A DNA stretch of 64,000 nucleotides, taken from the NCBI GenBank assembly GCA_022495005.1, contig JAGYXB010001401.1:496001-560000 (forward strand), in the 5' to 3' direction. The notes beneath the pieces are model-generated. The model saw only the letters and a list, made by a program, of their open reading frames with translations. It made no database searches and was not told where the DNA came from. Positions 44,675 through 54,880 of this stretch are shown piece by piece. This DNA is from Rhyacophila brunnea (taxonomy: Eukaryota > Arthropoda > Insecta > Trichoptera > Rhyacophilidae). The translations under genes and the position numbers were made by a program. Within the stretch, counting starts at the first letter, position 1. Each line of letters opens with the position of its first letter.

Positions 44675-45257
44675 CATTACTTGAAAAAATTACGTTTGTG
44701 CTAGTTTTACATGGTTTAACCATATTATAGTTTTAAAACTAATTAATTCGTTTAATAATGTCAAAAGCAAATGAAGCCAGTTCGATTAGTTAGATATTAA
44801 AAAATAAGCGAATCAAAGTCAGTCACCACAATCAAATTACTGCGTTTAAATATCGAGTATGGTATCAGAATTTGTAAGAATTACAGAATGGTTTACCAGT
44901 CATGAGATCTTCTTTGATTTCATATTAAGAAATTCAACGAATAGTCCTCATCTGAACTATGGATATAAAGCTGTTTGATTCTTAATAACTCTATCGGGGG
45001 TATTTAAGAGAATTGATTGTGTTGGTGACATTGGTGTGATAGCTGCTTACCTATTTGTGCCAATTGTTAGCAAGCCGGTAGTAAATTTAAATTACATACC
45101 TACTGTCAGATGTCGTTGGCAAATTATAACATTTTTGTAGAACATTAAATAATGAAGTTATTATTTAAATAAGTTAATAAACAATTAAAAACATTTTTTC
45201 TTAAAAGGGTAATCTTTAAATAATCGCCTAATATGGAGTCTTCGTTATATTGACATG
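44675..45257. other. AT-rich interval without recognisable gene
   Basis: No supported feature. Confidence 0.4.
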
Positions 45258-45717
45258 TTGTATACCAGTGCTCCGCAACAGGTGAGCCGCGGCGCATTGC
45301 TCCAAAAAAATATAAATAATTTTGTATATTATACAATATTTACTTAATAGCCAAATTTTCATACTGCCTGGTAATATATTTGAGCACCTTTATTAACTTA
45401 ATAAAACAATGGAAGGTCAGAATGAAAATATATTGACCTGCTCTGATAAAGTATATTAGAAGGAGTTGAGACAAGGATCTCTACAAATGTACCAAAGGAC
45501 CTACCAGACCACCATTGAAAACAAACAATTAATTTTGCTGCACAATAAATTTCATCATTACTTTCATATAATAAATATGACTGGATTCGAAACCCTTTTG
45601 CAACCAATGCTAAAATTCTATAGAAGCGCTTTCCCTATAAATTCGAGAGAAATTAATTGGTTAGATGATTGAGAAACGAGGAGACACCAAAACTGTGGCT
45701 ATTTTCTGGATTTCGGT

Positions 45718-45930
45718 TAATAAAGAATATCCTCGGATTTCCGACAAGGCTATCGCAGTTCAGCTCCCATTTCCTAAGACATATCTAGGTTAGCAAAGTT
45801 TTTCAACTGAAGTTGTAATTAAAAATAATTAGCAGTCTTGCTTGAAGGGTCTTGACCTTTCAAATATCAAGTCAAAATATATAAAACTTTTACGTACATT
45901 AAAACAAGCTCACTTATCACATTAAATAGT
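45718..45930 (+). pseudogene. hAT transposase C-terminal dimerisation fragment
   Basis: One frame reads EYPRISDKAIAVQLPFPKTY, then LG, a stop, QSFSTEVVIKNN, a stop, QSCLKGLDLSNIKSKYIKLL. The pattern P F P x T Y L . . . x F S T x . . . K is the hAT C-terminal dimerisation region (family CE.SFS at the position of the first stop). Two nonsense changes make it non-functional. A 68-codon frame just upstream (45466-45672) is in the same element but not recognisable. Confidence 0.78.
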
Positions 45931-46064
45931 TATTATATTGATAATACAAACAATAGGTAGGTACATTGAAATATGTACATTTTAGTTCTTTGTCGTGTGT
46001 TATATTGTTTGTATATTTAATTATTTATCAAATAAAAAAACAAAAATTCATGTAATTTTGGTGC

Positions 46065-46384
46065 ATGGCCCCCACAAGGGAGCTGACAGGGCTCTAGCCT
46101 GTGGGCCCAGGCCCAGGGGGAGAAGGCGTGGCAGGTCAACTAAATACCTGAGATAAACACAAATTACAAATTTGCATTAACAGCAAAAAAAGTTGCCTGC
46201 GGCGCTATTTTATAATAATCATATTATTCTTAACCCGGCAACTATCCATAATTCAAGTGGATGTAGGTATTAATAAATACAACAAATCGCTAATTTTAAT
46301 CGCCATTAATTTTACCTCAAACACCATTTGAAAAACGCTATTTTAGAGTTTCACGCGGTCCCCCTTCAGGATGTGGGGTCCATG
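46065..46384. mobile_element. hAT-type MITE, CATGGCCCCCACA family, nested, perfect TSD
   Basis: Ends CATGGCCCCCACAAGG and GGATGTGGGGTCCATG. TTTTGGTG occurs at 46057-46064 and 46385-46392, a perfect 8-bp TSD. Interior words: GGTCAACTAAATACCTGAGA, GTTGCCTGCGGCGCTATTTT, CCTCAAACACCATTTGAAAA. It is 320 bp, an internally shortened version of the 430-bp form. Confidence 0.9.
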
Positions 46385-46978
46385 TTTTGGTGTATAAATT
46401 GTTTTACGTGTGGTGTGTCGTGATATTCTGAGAAGACCTTTGGTGTGCCGCGGATGAAAAAGGTTGCGGATCACTATTGTATACGACAAAGGTGCGGAAG
46501 GTTAGCATGATCTTGGAATATATAAGGAGACTGGCGAGCGACAAGTTTTCGTGGAGAGGACACGGGCTAAGAAGAAGACTCATTATATTACACAGTTAAA
46601 TTTATATGTAAAGTCTACTCATAGGTATATTGTATCTTTTATTTTACTTTATTTATCATTGTTGTTGAATGTTATTGTAATGTAATTGGAAACCATAAAA
46701 TATAAATCATATCATAATACAATACCCTCGTGAAATTAATACTGTGAATTGTAGGCGTCGGGCACAATTTTATAACGATTATTGTAAACTATAACAGCTA
46801 ACATTCATTGTATCAATTATTCAAATGTATATTATGTTATATTACGTGAAAATAATGCAGTAAAAAATTGATAATTTACCTCAATAATATTACAACCGAT
46901 TTAAACTAGTTTAAAATCTATCGTGTGCATACGAACATCCAACAGTGTTTAAGAAATACCATCGAGATTCTAGATTTA

Positions 46979-47449
46979 CAGGGGTTGTCAACCTGGTCCC
47001 TACCGCCCACTAGTGCACGTTCCAGCTTCCATGGTGGGCGGTAGGGGTAGGAAAACATCTAAGTACAAGTATCCATTCATAATTAACAATAATAATTCAA
47101 GTCGTAAACAAGATCAAATCCAATTTAAAAAATGATAGAATGTTTCGACAGCTTTGCCAGGACACTAATGATACCAAGTATAAATAAAAAGATAGGTTTA
47201 ACTACAGAAGTTGATTTATAAAGATTTAATCTGCCAAACTTAGCGAAAGTCTGACATAAAGTATTTGGTAAGTAATTATTATGATATGCTTTAACTTGCT
47301 GTAACTCTGCTTTATACATTTTATAAAATTAAGTTACATCCCTACTTTATAAATCACCATTACTGTGGAACCGGTGGGCGGTTAGAAACTTTTACTACTA
47401 ACAGAGATACAAAAGTGGGCAGTAGGTATAAAAAGGTTGACTATCCTTG
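46979..47449. mobile_element. hAT element, short derivative of the 15454-16377 family
   Basis: Left end CAGGGGTTGTCAACCTGGTC with ACCGCCCACTAGTGC; right end GTGGGCAGTAGGT and GGTTGACTATCCTTG. It shares CACCATTACTGTGGAACCGG, TGGGCGGTTAGAAA and ACAGAGATACAAAAGTGGGC with the 15.4-kb element in reverse order. A minus-strand frame (47319-47125) spans the interior but lacks a transposase motif. The TSD is not clean, although TTCTAGA occurs close to both ends. Confidence 0.78.
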
Positions 47450-47457
47450 TTCTAGAA

Positions 47458-48338
47458 CATGTAAATTTTGTATTATACTACAACAGTGGTCTTCAAAGCG
47501 TGCGTCGCGAGCTATTCAAGAAAAACTCCAGGCAAACGTAATTAAACGCACTGGTTCACAAGTACAGTGATACATTCTTTTGAATCAGTGGCTTATTATC
47601 AATAAGGTAACCCATTCATCCTTTGGTTTAGTACTGTGTCCGGACATTAATTTTGGTTTCAAAAACACAATTATTACATACTCTTTTTCAACAAAAAAGA
47701 AATACCAAAAAAACATTGTGTATATATTAAAGTGCGGTTTATTACTTTTGATTCAAATTCATTTGAATATAAATAATAATATAAATAATAATCATTAAAA
47801 AATAAACAACACTCGTCTTTTACCCTCACAAAAAATACGCAAGAAATGATAATATAAATATTATTAAATTCTACAGGTTTTTGAAAAAAGGTTTGTCGAT
47901 AGCTATTTCGGTTGTAACACCATTATCAAGACTCTTCAGATAGGCCGTTTGCTTTTGCATTTTTTCTGTTACTGGGGGTGCTAGGACCTGAAAACCCGCA
48001 CATTGTGTGCGTGCCTACGAGGGACAGAAGTCGTGGTGTGGTTTCTTGTATCGTACACTTAAATGGCTATATTATAAACATTATCATGTGTTATTTATGT
48101 GGTTTAACAACATCATTTCATTATCCGCAAAACGTCATGTTAAATAAAACAAGTATGTATGTAAATGTCTAATTGGTATGCATATAAATAAAGAATAATA
48201 TGCAAATTCGGGTGCTAAATATATTCAACAAGTTGGCTGACATTTTAAATGAAATCATAAAATAAAGACGTTTCTTATCAAATTATTTGAGGTCGTTCAA
48301 CTTCAAATTTGACTTTTATTACTTATTTATTAATTATA
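47458..48338. other. Interval with a possible solo hAT end and a half-hairpin repeat
   Basis: CAGTGGTCTTCAAAGCGTGC at 47485 resembles a hAT terminus but no partner end was found. AAGAAATGATAATATAAATA and TTATTAAATTCTACAGGTTT (47842-47881) match one arm of the hairpin at 61995-62084. Frames at 47580-47798 and 47978-48172 are not recognised. Confidence 0.35.
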
Positions 48339-48405
48339 GCGCCCGTGGTGGCCTAGTAGTAAATGTCTGCTTTTGTCACGTGAAGTTAACCAGGTCATAC
48401 ATAAG
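48339..48405 (+). repeat. tRNA-derived SINE, 5' head fragment
   Basis: AGCGCCCGTGGTGGCCTAGT and AGTAAATG match the A-box region of the SINE head (CGCCCACGGTGGCCGCGCGG). The rest is lost. Confidence 0.45.
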
Positions 48406-49261
48406 TTATTTGCAATAAAAAAGAGAATAATATGTACAAATTCTGAGAGAAGGTTTTGAGGACGGGAGATTTATTTCACTTATGATGACATTCTTTGTCT
48501 GTACGGACGGCTCTACCTTAAGGGTTCGTAAGGACCATCCCCACATCGTTATCATGTTTAAAATATACGTCCTATATTTTATCATGGTCTTAATATACCT
48601 TCTTAATTACATGATTAAATGAACTATTTAATTTATCTTATCTATCTAAACCCGTCGCAATTTTATAGAGATATTTGTAATTATTATACAAATAAATTGA
48701 GCAATGATTGTAAATTATATAATAACGTAATGATGATGATTATGTGGTATTAAAATAAATAATTAAATTAAATATGCTCGATTTCACCAAGATGACACAT
48801 ATGTATAATTTAAGAAAGCTATAGCGTCTATTATTCGCTGGGGTCACTCAGTCCCATCTCGTTGCCCCGGTATAAATCTCGTTCTACAAAGGATGTGAAC
48901 GCATTATCGTAGTATATGCATACTGTGGAGCAAATCAAATAACCCCTAGGTGTGTAAAAACGCTCGCCGTATGTCGTTGTTCAAAACTGATAATGGTAAG
49001 TCTATAATAATAATTATTATTAATTAAGTTAATATTTTTAAGCAAGCTTTTTAGATGTGATTGAGTACCGACTCAGATAATCATATTATTTATTCTGAAA
49101 AATTACTAATTTTCTCAATAATAAACTCATATTATTATAAGTAGCTTTGTGCATAATGTATAAGTATATTTAATAACAATGGCTAAACTCCACCAGCTAG
49201 AAAGTCATCGAGCTGCCACTGTTTTTCTGGTAAAAATGCAAGCAAATGTGCATACCATATT
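48406..49261. other. AT-rich interval without recognisable gene
   Basis: No supported feature; one GC-richer patch at 48838-48890 is unassigned. Confidence 0.4.
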
Positions 49262-49765
49262 ATATTCAAACACGCGCGTTAAGATAATTTTACTCCCTAC
49301 TTCAATTAAAGTTTGTCAATTTATGGCTACGGCCGTATGTTTTAGCTTAACCACTGGGGAATGCCAAAAGAAATGGCGTATTTAAAAAAAAACACTACCT
49401 TATTCTTAGGTCAATAATTATTATAAAGCAATCATTATTCGTAGGATGTTTATCACACTTAAATGGTCAAAGACATAGCTTATAATTAGTATCTTTAGAA
49501 TTATCTTCAAATGTGTTAATCTTGCCCAATTTTTGAATAATAAAATGCCTAATTCTTGTCAAATTTGGGATCATAGAGATTATCAATATAATTTTTTATC
49601 GTAAATATTACAAATAAAATGTTTAAATGTTTAAAATAAATATAACGGATAATAAGGCTTCAAAATTATATAAATAGATTATCTACAACGTTTAAGGTAT
49701 GTCTAGGATCATGCTTTGAAAATAGAAAAAAGCTCCATTTTGACCCACGCTGAGCACGTCCGCCC
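49262..49765. mobile_element. TTAA-family element, truncated copy
   Basis: TCAAACACGCGCGTTAAGAT through GACCCACGCTGAGCACGTCC and GCCC, ending at TTAA (49766-49769). It matches the right arm of the 43-kb palindrome, with a deletion of roughly 200 bases near 49610. The left TIR is missing. Confidence 0.8.
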
Positions 49766-49834
49766 TTAACATTCTTTTTACAGTAAATATTTTTGTCATT
49801 TGCTGTATCTATTAAGACTATGCTCTGGATTTAT

Positions 49835-49940
49835 AATAGGTACACGATGAAAAACGATATGTAAATTTTCCAGGCGCGAGATTCGAGCCCACGGCGTCAG
49901 AGATGCATAATATGTTGCTACGCATCTACGACTGGCGCTT
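49835..49940 (-). repeat. tRNA-derived SINE, partial degraded copy
   Basis: GATGAAAAACGATATGTAAA, TTTTCCAGGCGCGAGATTCG and AGCCCACGGCGTC match the middle and tRNA-like head of the SINE family. Confidence 0.55.
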
Positions 49941-50232
49941 TATAAATCCGAGACAAGACAATAAAATACTGTAGATGATAAATTCATATACAATTTAAGA
50001 CGACATTTAGAAGGTGGGGGGAATTTTTATACTGCTTAGAAAAGGCACTTTGTCTAAGAACATTACTCGTTTCTGAAGTTTATAATATTAAAATCATGTA
50101 GGTATCTGATAAAATCACATAATTTTTCTCCAACATTTTCAGTGTTTAATCACAAAGCATTTACAATAATTGAACGTGGATGGGTATAAGATTTTTTTAT
50201 TTAAATTATATGGAATATAATATAATATAGAT

Positions 50233-50985
50233 CACAGGTTCCCAACCTTTTTCGGGTGGCGAGCACTTTTTATAAAAGTCATGTGACCCGCGACCCCGAT
50301 GAAATTGAAAAAGGCATTTTTTATAAGGTAATTAAAAAAACAACGAAAATAGTTTTTTTAGTATAATTTTATTATACTAAACGACTATACACGATTCACA
50401 ACATTTCCTTTCGACAACCAGCGTACTGCAGTGGAGAAAGAAGAACCTCGTGATCACAATACATGTCTTTGCACAGTTCTTTAAATAGATGGGTGTGAGC
50501 TCCAGATTTGATGTAATTTACGATTTTTATCAGCGAATCAAGTACATCTTGCAGAGGAATTGGAAGAGTCTTACTGGCAGGGGCATACCGGTGAATCATG
50601 CAGTGGATTCCCTTTGCTTGAGGAGTTAGTTCTTTTACTTTTTTCTGAAAGTCTTTTTTGACCCAAGCATAGATGGTGCACCATCCGTACAAACCCCACA
50701 GATGTTTTTCCACTTTAATCCTCCAGTCTCACAATAGACGCATTTCACCATTACTCCTAAACTCTCAACACATGTTTCAACCAACTATGACAGAATAGCG
50801 TACCTAGATTACACTTATTTTAATTTAAAAAAATATATGAAATTATTATTACTTCAAGACACCATTAAAAATTAAAATTGCATTATAGTGAATATTTTGT
50901 TTAGTTGACTGTATAAGTAGGCGACCCCACAGAAAACCCATCGCCACCCCCTTCAGGATTGCGACCCAAAGGTTGAGAACCCGTG
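50233..50985 (-). mobile_element. hAT element, internally deleted, ZBED/SCAND3-like
   Basis: Ends CACAGGTTCCCAACCTTT and AAAGGTTGAGAACCCGTG, with inverted subterminal GGGTGGCGA / TCGCCACCC blocks. Flanks ATATAGAT (50225-50232) and ATCTAGAT (50986-50993) agree at seven of eight positions. The interior keeps a central transposase fragment on the minus strand. Confidence 0.87.
50385..50713 (-). pseudogene. hAT transposase central fragment, ZBED/SCAND3-like, frameshifted
   Basis: The minus-strand frame includes KVKELTPQAKGIHCMIHRYA, ASKTLP, LQDVLDSLIKIVNYIKSGA and LFKELCKDMYCDHEVLL. This is the conserved CxIHR.ALASK...L..V...V..VNYIK...L..RLF..LC.DM...H..LL.HTEVRWLS region of ZBED/SCAND3-type hAT transposases. 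The expected VRWLSKGNVVNRV follows in a different frame at about 50430-50390, so a frameshift separates them, and a TAG ends it. N- and C-terminal domains are deleted. Confidence 0.87.
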
Positions 50986-50993
50986 ATCTAGAT

Positions 50994-52744
50994 TGATATC
51001 AACGGGAAGCTAGTTTTATGAAAATGTGATAAACAGAATATAATTATTCCAGCAGGGCTATTCTCATTAGTTAACACGGTAACACGTTCCCGTTACTTTT
51101 CTCGATACAGTGTAACACTTATATCATTCGGGTTCAATTACATATACGAGGTGGTTATATATAATAATTAGAAACACAGTGATAAGCGGACTAGGACACG
51201 CGGCATTGCATTCGATTATAATCAAGTATGACAATGACGTCAATGACACTAGAAAGCTCGCGGTAAATTAAAAAATCGCTGCATCTCAATAATTGTCGTA
51301 CTTTATCTCGTCATAAAATAGTCAACACTGCAAAGAATGGCCATGTCAAAAACATCACGCAGACAGTTAACATCCCGGTATAATTAACTATCTGAATACA
51401 ACATAGGATATTTTTTTTATTGGTTTTGGGGTTAAGTGATATGTCAAAATAGACCTTCTGAGAGTGATTATTTCGAGTATAGAATATTTAAAATTAATAA
51501 ATTCCACATTTTGATAATGCAGAAATGTTAGAAAGCAGTAGCTCTTCATAAATTCACAAAAATGTCAAAAATACCTGAAGGTGGACTTGGCTGATTTTGA
51601 AATGTAGCGACATTTATACGATATATTCGGCATGTTTTATTCGACAGTGGTTATACCTACAGTCAAAAATTTTCCAACTATTTACATATTTATGTTATAA
51701 ACAATCTGCACTAAGTAATACAAAACTCGGCTTCATTGTATTGAATGTCCATTCCATCATTTTACAGATCCAGGGTTAAGATTCGTTTAATAAATTGAAT
51801 AAACACATTAACTGGTTATCAACTTTTTGTTCCGTGTACAAATTAAACATACAGCAAATAAATGCACATTGCACATGTCAAATATATAATAAATTAACTA
51901 CAATTGGATAATATAATGCATTTTATCTAGTTATAAATCGCAACTGGCCATGTTTAATAAGCAGAAATCATTGATCCATTCTCTAGCCTATGAGCCTTGA
52001 CATTTGAAGGTTCGAGACAACGGTACAATTGCAGTTTTATTTTCAAAAGAAAATAAATCATGTTTTTTTAAGCCAATGACATCGGCTTCGCGTGATATTT
52101 TATAAATTTTGAGTATTGGCGCCATCGGACGTAATAATATGATAATAATGAGTAGTCCCACACGTTTGTAAGAAATATAAATTTAAATTCTATTGTTCGC
52201 TTTTTGGAGAAAATTAAAAAGTAAGTGTCACTTTTTAATAAAAAAAAATAATTAGGAGGTAGGTACATTAGAAACAAAATTTATGTTACGTTGATTATAT
52301 TTTTTACTCACAAAGCGGCAACGTACATATTTACCACTAAAGATTTTTTGTCAGCTTGGTAAATGGCAGGAAATTCACCACAGAAGGAATACAGGATGAA
52401 GGTTTCAACAATATGTTCAGCGATTTGAATATCTCAACACTATTAGACTCTAGAACTTTTATGAGAAATATTTTATATTCTACTTAACTCTAGGTATATT
52501 TTATAAAATTTGTCTTTTATAAAATTTACTTTTATAAAAGATAATAGAACGAAATAAACTTTTATCAATGATAAAGAGTGTTTTGTATGTGGTCAGATAA
52601 AATTTACAAAATTCAGTAAAATTGTAAAAAAAACTGTAAAAATCAATGATTTTACTTGATAAAAAAACAAATTAATGGCTTCGAAGCGTACTATTGTTTT
52701 AAGTTTAGAAGTTTTTTTTAATACGCAAATGCGAAGCAATCCAA
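50994..52744. other. AT-rich interval without recognisable gene
   Basis: About 1.75 kb. No transposon ends, SINEs or coding similarity were recognised. Short tandem TTTTATAAAA words occur at about 52500-52560. Confidence 0.4.
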
Positions 52745-53095
52745 TAACTCAGGGCGGGTCGTAGACTTCTTTAAGAACTTTCTCTATCTCCCTCTATCCT
52801 GGGCCAGTATCCTCCAGTTGACACCGTCCAACCACCGTAGTCTAGGCCTGCCAACCGACCTCCGACCATCCGTTTTGGTATACATGATTCCCCTCGGCGG
52901 TTGGGCACTGTAGATTCTTGCTACATGTACCACTCATCCGAGCCTGCCAAGTTAACAAAATATACAGTTTTCTTGGAAGAGTTTGTAGAGTTCCAGGTTG
53001 TGTCGAAGATGCCATTTCTAGTATGGGTCCATATTATCTTACGTAGCTCCTTCGTCATAAATATATCGAGAGTATAATGAGAGTCCAACACTCTA
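52745..53095 (-). pseudogene. LINE reverse transcriptase C-terminal relic
   Basis: On the minus strand, in order: KELRKIIWTHTRNGIFDTT, then in other frames VARIYSAQPPRGIMY, RRSVGRPRLRWLDGV and EKVLKEVYDPP. RWxGHVARM..AQPPR-type and GRRSVGRPRLRWLD motifs mark the C-terminal tail of a non-LTR retrotransposon ORF2. The family is the same as the plus-strand relic at 16965-17835 (AQPPRGI shared). Several frameshifts. 5'-truncated. Confidence 0.8.
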
Positions 53096-53217
53096 ATCCG
53101 TAAGTCAGTATTGGTACTGACAGTGCAGTGTTTAGTACATCAGTGCAATGACAGTGACGTCACACGGCAAGCCAAAATGAATGACGAAGTGCGACTTTCT
53201 GGATTATACCTGCCCTC

Positions 53218-53459
53218 CTTTTCTTTCGACCATGTCCGATCCTAATAGGATCATATGGGCCTCCACAGAGTAGAGGTTTGTATTGACAGATTTTGTTTTT
53301 TACGAGAAATGGATGTCAGCCACCTGCTCAACCTATAAGGTCCATACCTTGACACACACAAATTGAAAAACAATATGTGTACTTGCCAGACCCAGGATTC
53401 GAACATGGGACCCACGGCTTTATAGTCGAACGCTTAAGCCGCGCGGCCACCGTGGGCGT
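53218..53459 (-). repeat. tRNA-derived SINE, complete copy
   Basis: The minus-strand head CGCCCACGGTGGCCGCGCGG, CTTAAGCGTTCG, ATGTTCGAATCCTGGG carries A and B boxes. The body matches the copies at 36511 and 40829 and ends GATCGGACATGGTCGAAAGA. No clear TSD. Confidence 0.85.
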
Positions 53460-53724
53460 ATATGTCCATGTCGGGTGAAAATAGTTGCATGTGACTCCAG
53501 CTGTTTTTTTTTCAAACTAAAATGACGTATTCTACCAATGTGGGGAGATCCATTCAGCAACGTGTGTTGTGTGAATAATGATTATCTCACGTCGACGTAT
53601 TGCAGATGGACGAGTTTAGATGTGAGAGCCGGCATAGTTTTATTTGCTCACGTATGATATTTTCGCTAGTTGCCAGGGAATCAAAGTAAACAAAACTATC
53701 CTAAGCTATAATACTATACTGAAA

Positions 53725-53968
53725 CAGGGCTCGAAATGGACCGGAACGCACCGGAGCGCCGTTCCTGTTCGTGAAATCGGTAAAATTATCACTCCGTCTT
53801 GTGGAATAAATAATTTCACCGTCTGAACTGGATAGGCCATATAATAGAAAATCTAACACACTTATTTTTATGAAGTAAAACACATAAACTTTGATAACTT
53901 TACTATGTAAAAATCTTCAGAAAACTGTCGAGCGCTCCGGTTCGAAACATTTTCCATTTAGAGCGCTG
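53725..53968. mobile_element. hAT-type MITE, CAGGGCTCGAAAT family
   Basis: Ends CAGGGCTCGAAATGG and CCATTTAGAGCGCTG. Flanks TACTGAAA and TACTAAAA agree at seven of eight positions, supporting an 8-bp TSD. Sister of 6640-6815, with which it shares TCTAACACACTTATTTTTAT and CTTCAGAAA...CGAGCGCTC. Two 60-codon frames on opposite strands inside it are not coding. Confidence 0.8.
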
Positions 53969-53976
53969 TACTAAAA

Positions 53977-54576
53977 CATAGATAATTATCCATATTATAA
54001 ATACTATTTTAATATTCTTAAATCTTATGGATATTCAGTATTGAATAAATAATAATTAATAGTTAAAATTAAAATATGTAGTATTATAATACTCGCAATG
54101 TCAATCTTGTGTAGGATAATGTAGTTTAACGGAGTAAATAGTATTTAACATTTTTTTCGGTTGATAAACCAGTTAAAACCACCCAGTAGACATGTCGAAC
54201 ACAACAATTATTATAAAATTTAAATAAATAAATGCTATCACGTCTCCGCAATCGCCATGTCACATAAAACATTGTAGACAATAGAAAAAACTCAAATGGC
54301 GCTATTCAATTTGTTAAAGATTATATGCAAATTACTATTATCCATTTGTGCACAACTGAAATTCAATGGCATGATTTTTTGCATGTCAATCATATTTAAC
54401 GGCTCCATTGGTCCACCCGTTTATGGTAGGAACCCATCGTCAAATCAGCATAAATCGATTATATGTTAAGTCTCCGTGGATAACAACTGTGTCATTGCTG
54501 TATATAAAATGTATTATTTTATAAATATTAACCAATTTCTTAAACTTATTGTTGCCTTTATATTAATATGCTAAAT
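53977..54576. other. AT-rich interval without recognisable gene
   Basis: No supported feature. Confidence 0.4.
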
Positions 54577-54880
54577 CAGTGATGCACAAGCCGCGGCCCA
54601 ATATAACAAGTACTTCATCACCAAATTTTTCATTGAATACGAAAAAATTATAATTTCCTATATACTTACTCAGTTCTACCGTAAAAATACATAATGTGTA
54701 TGTAATACAGAGTGGAAAGTGATTGGAGTAGCTGGTGTGTACCTAACTACTAAATTTAAAATAATAAAATAAAATGTCTCGTCTAGTAAGTACTATAATA
54801 TTATATCATTATTAACACTTTTATGCACTGCGGCCCGTGAAAAATTAGACAATGGATAAAAAATATGTTGTGCACTACTG
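54577..54880. mobile_element. hAT-type MITE, CAGTGATGCACAA ends
   Basis: CAGTGATGCACAAGCCGCGG, CCC at the left and GCGGCCCGTG ... TTGTGCACTACTG at the right are imperfect TIRs with the typical hAT CAGTG start. Left flank GCTAAAT and right flank CTATAAAT resemble each other but are not a clean TSD. 304 bp, non-coding. Confidence 0.65.

Larger units (their letters stand above)
45266..46476 (+). mobile_element. hAT element with perfect TSD, transposase remnant and nested MITE
   Basis: Ends CAGTGCTCCGCAAC and GTTGCGGATCACTA, with related CCGCGGC.C subterminal words. TTGTATAC flanks both sides (45258-45265 and 46477-46484), a perfect 8-bp TSD. The interior retains a C-terminal transposase piece (about 45720-45930), and a CATGGC-family MITE is inserted at 46065-46384. 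Without the MITE the element is about 890 bp, so it is internally deleted. The terminal bases are CA on one side and TA (inverse) on the other. Confidence 0.9.
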
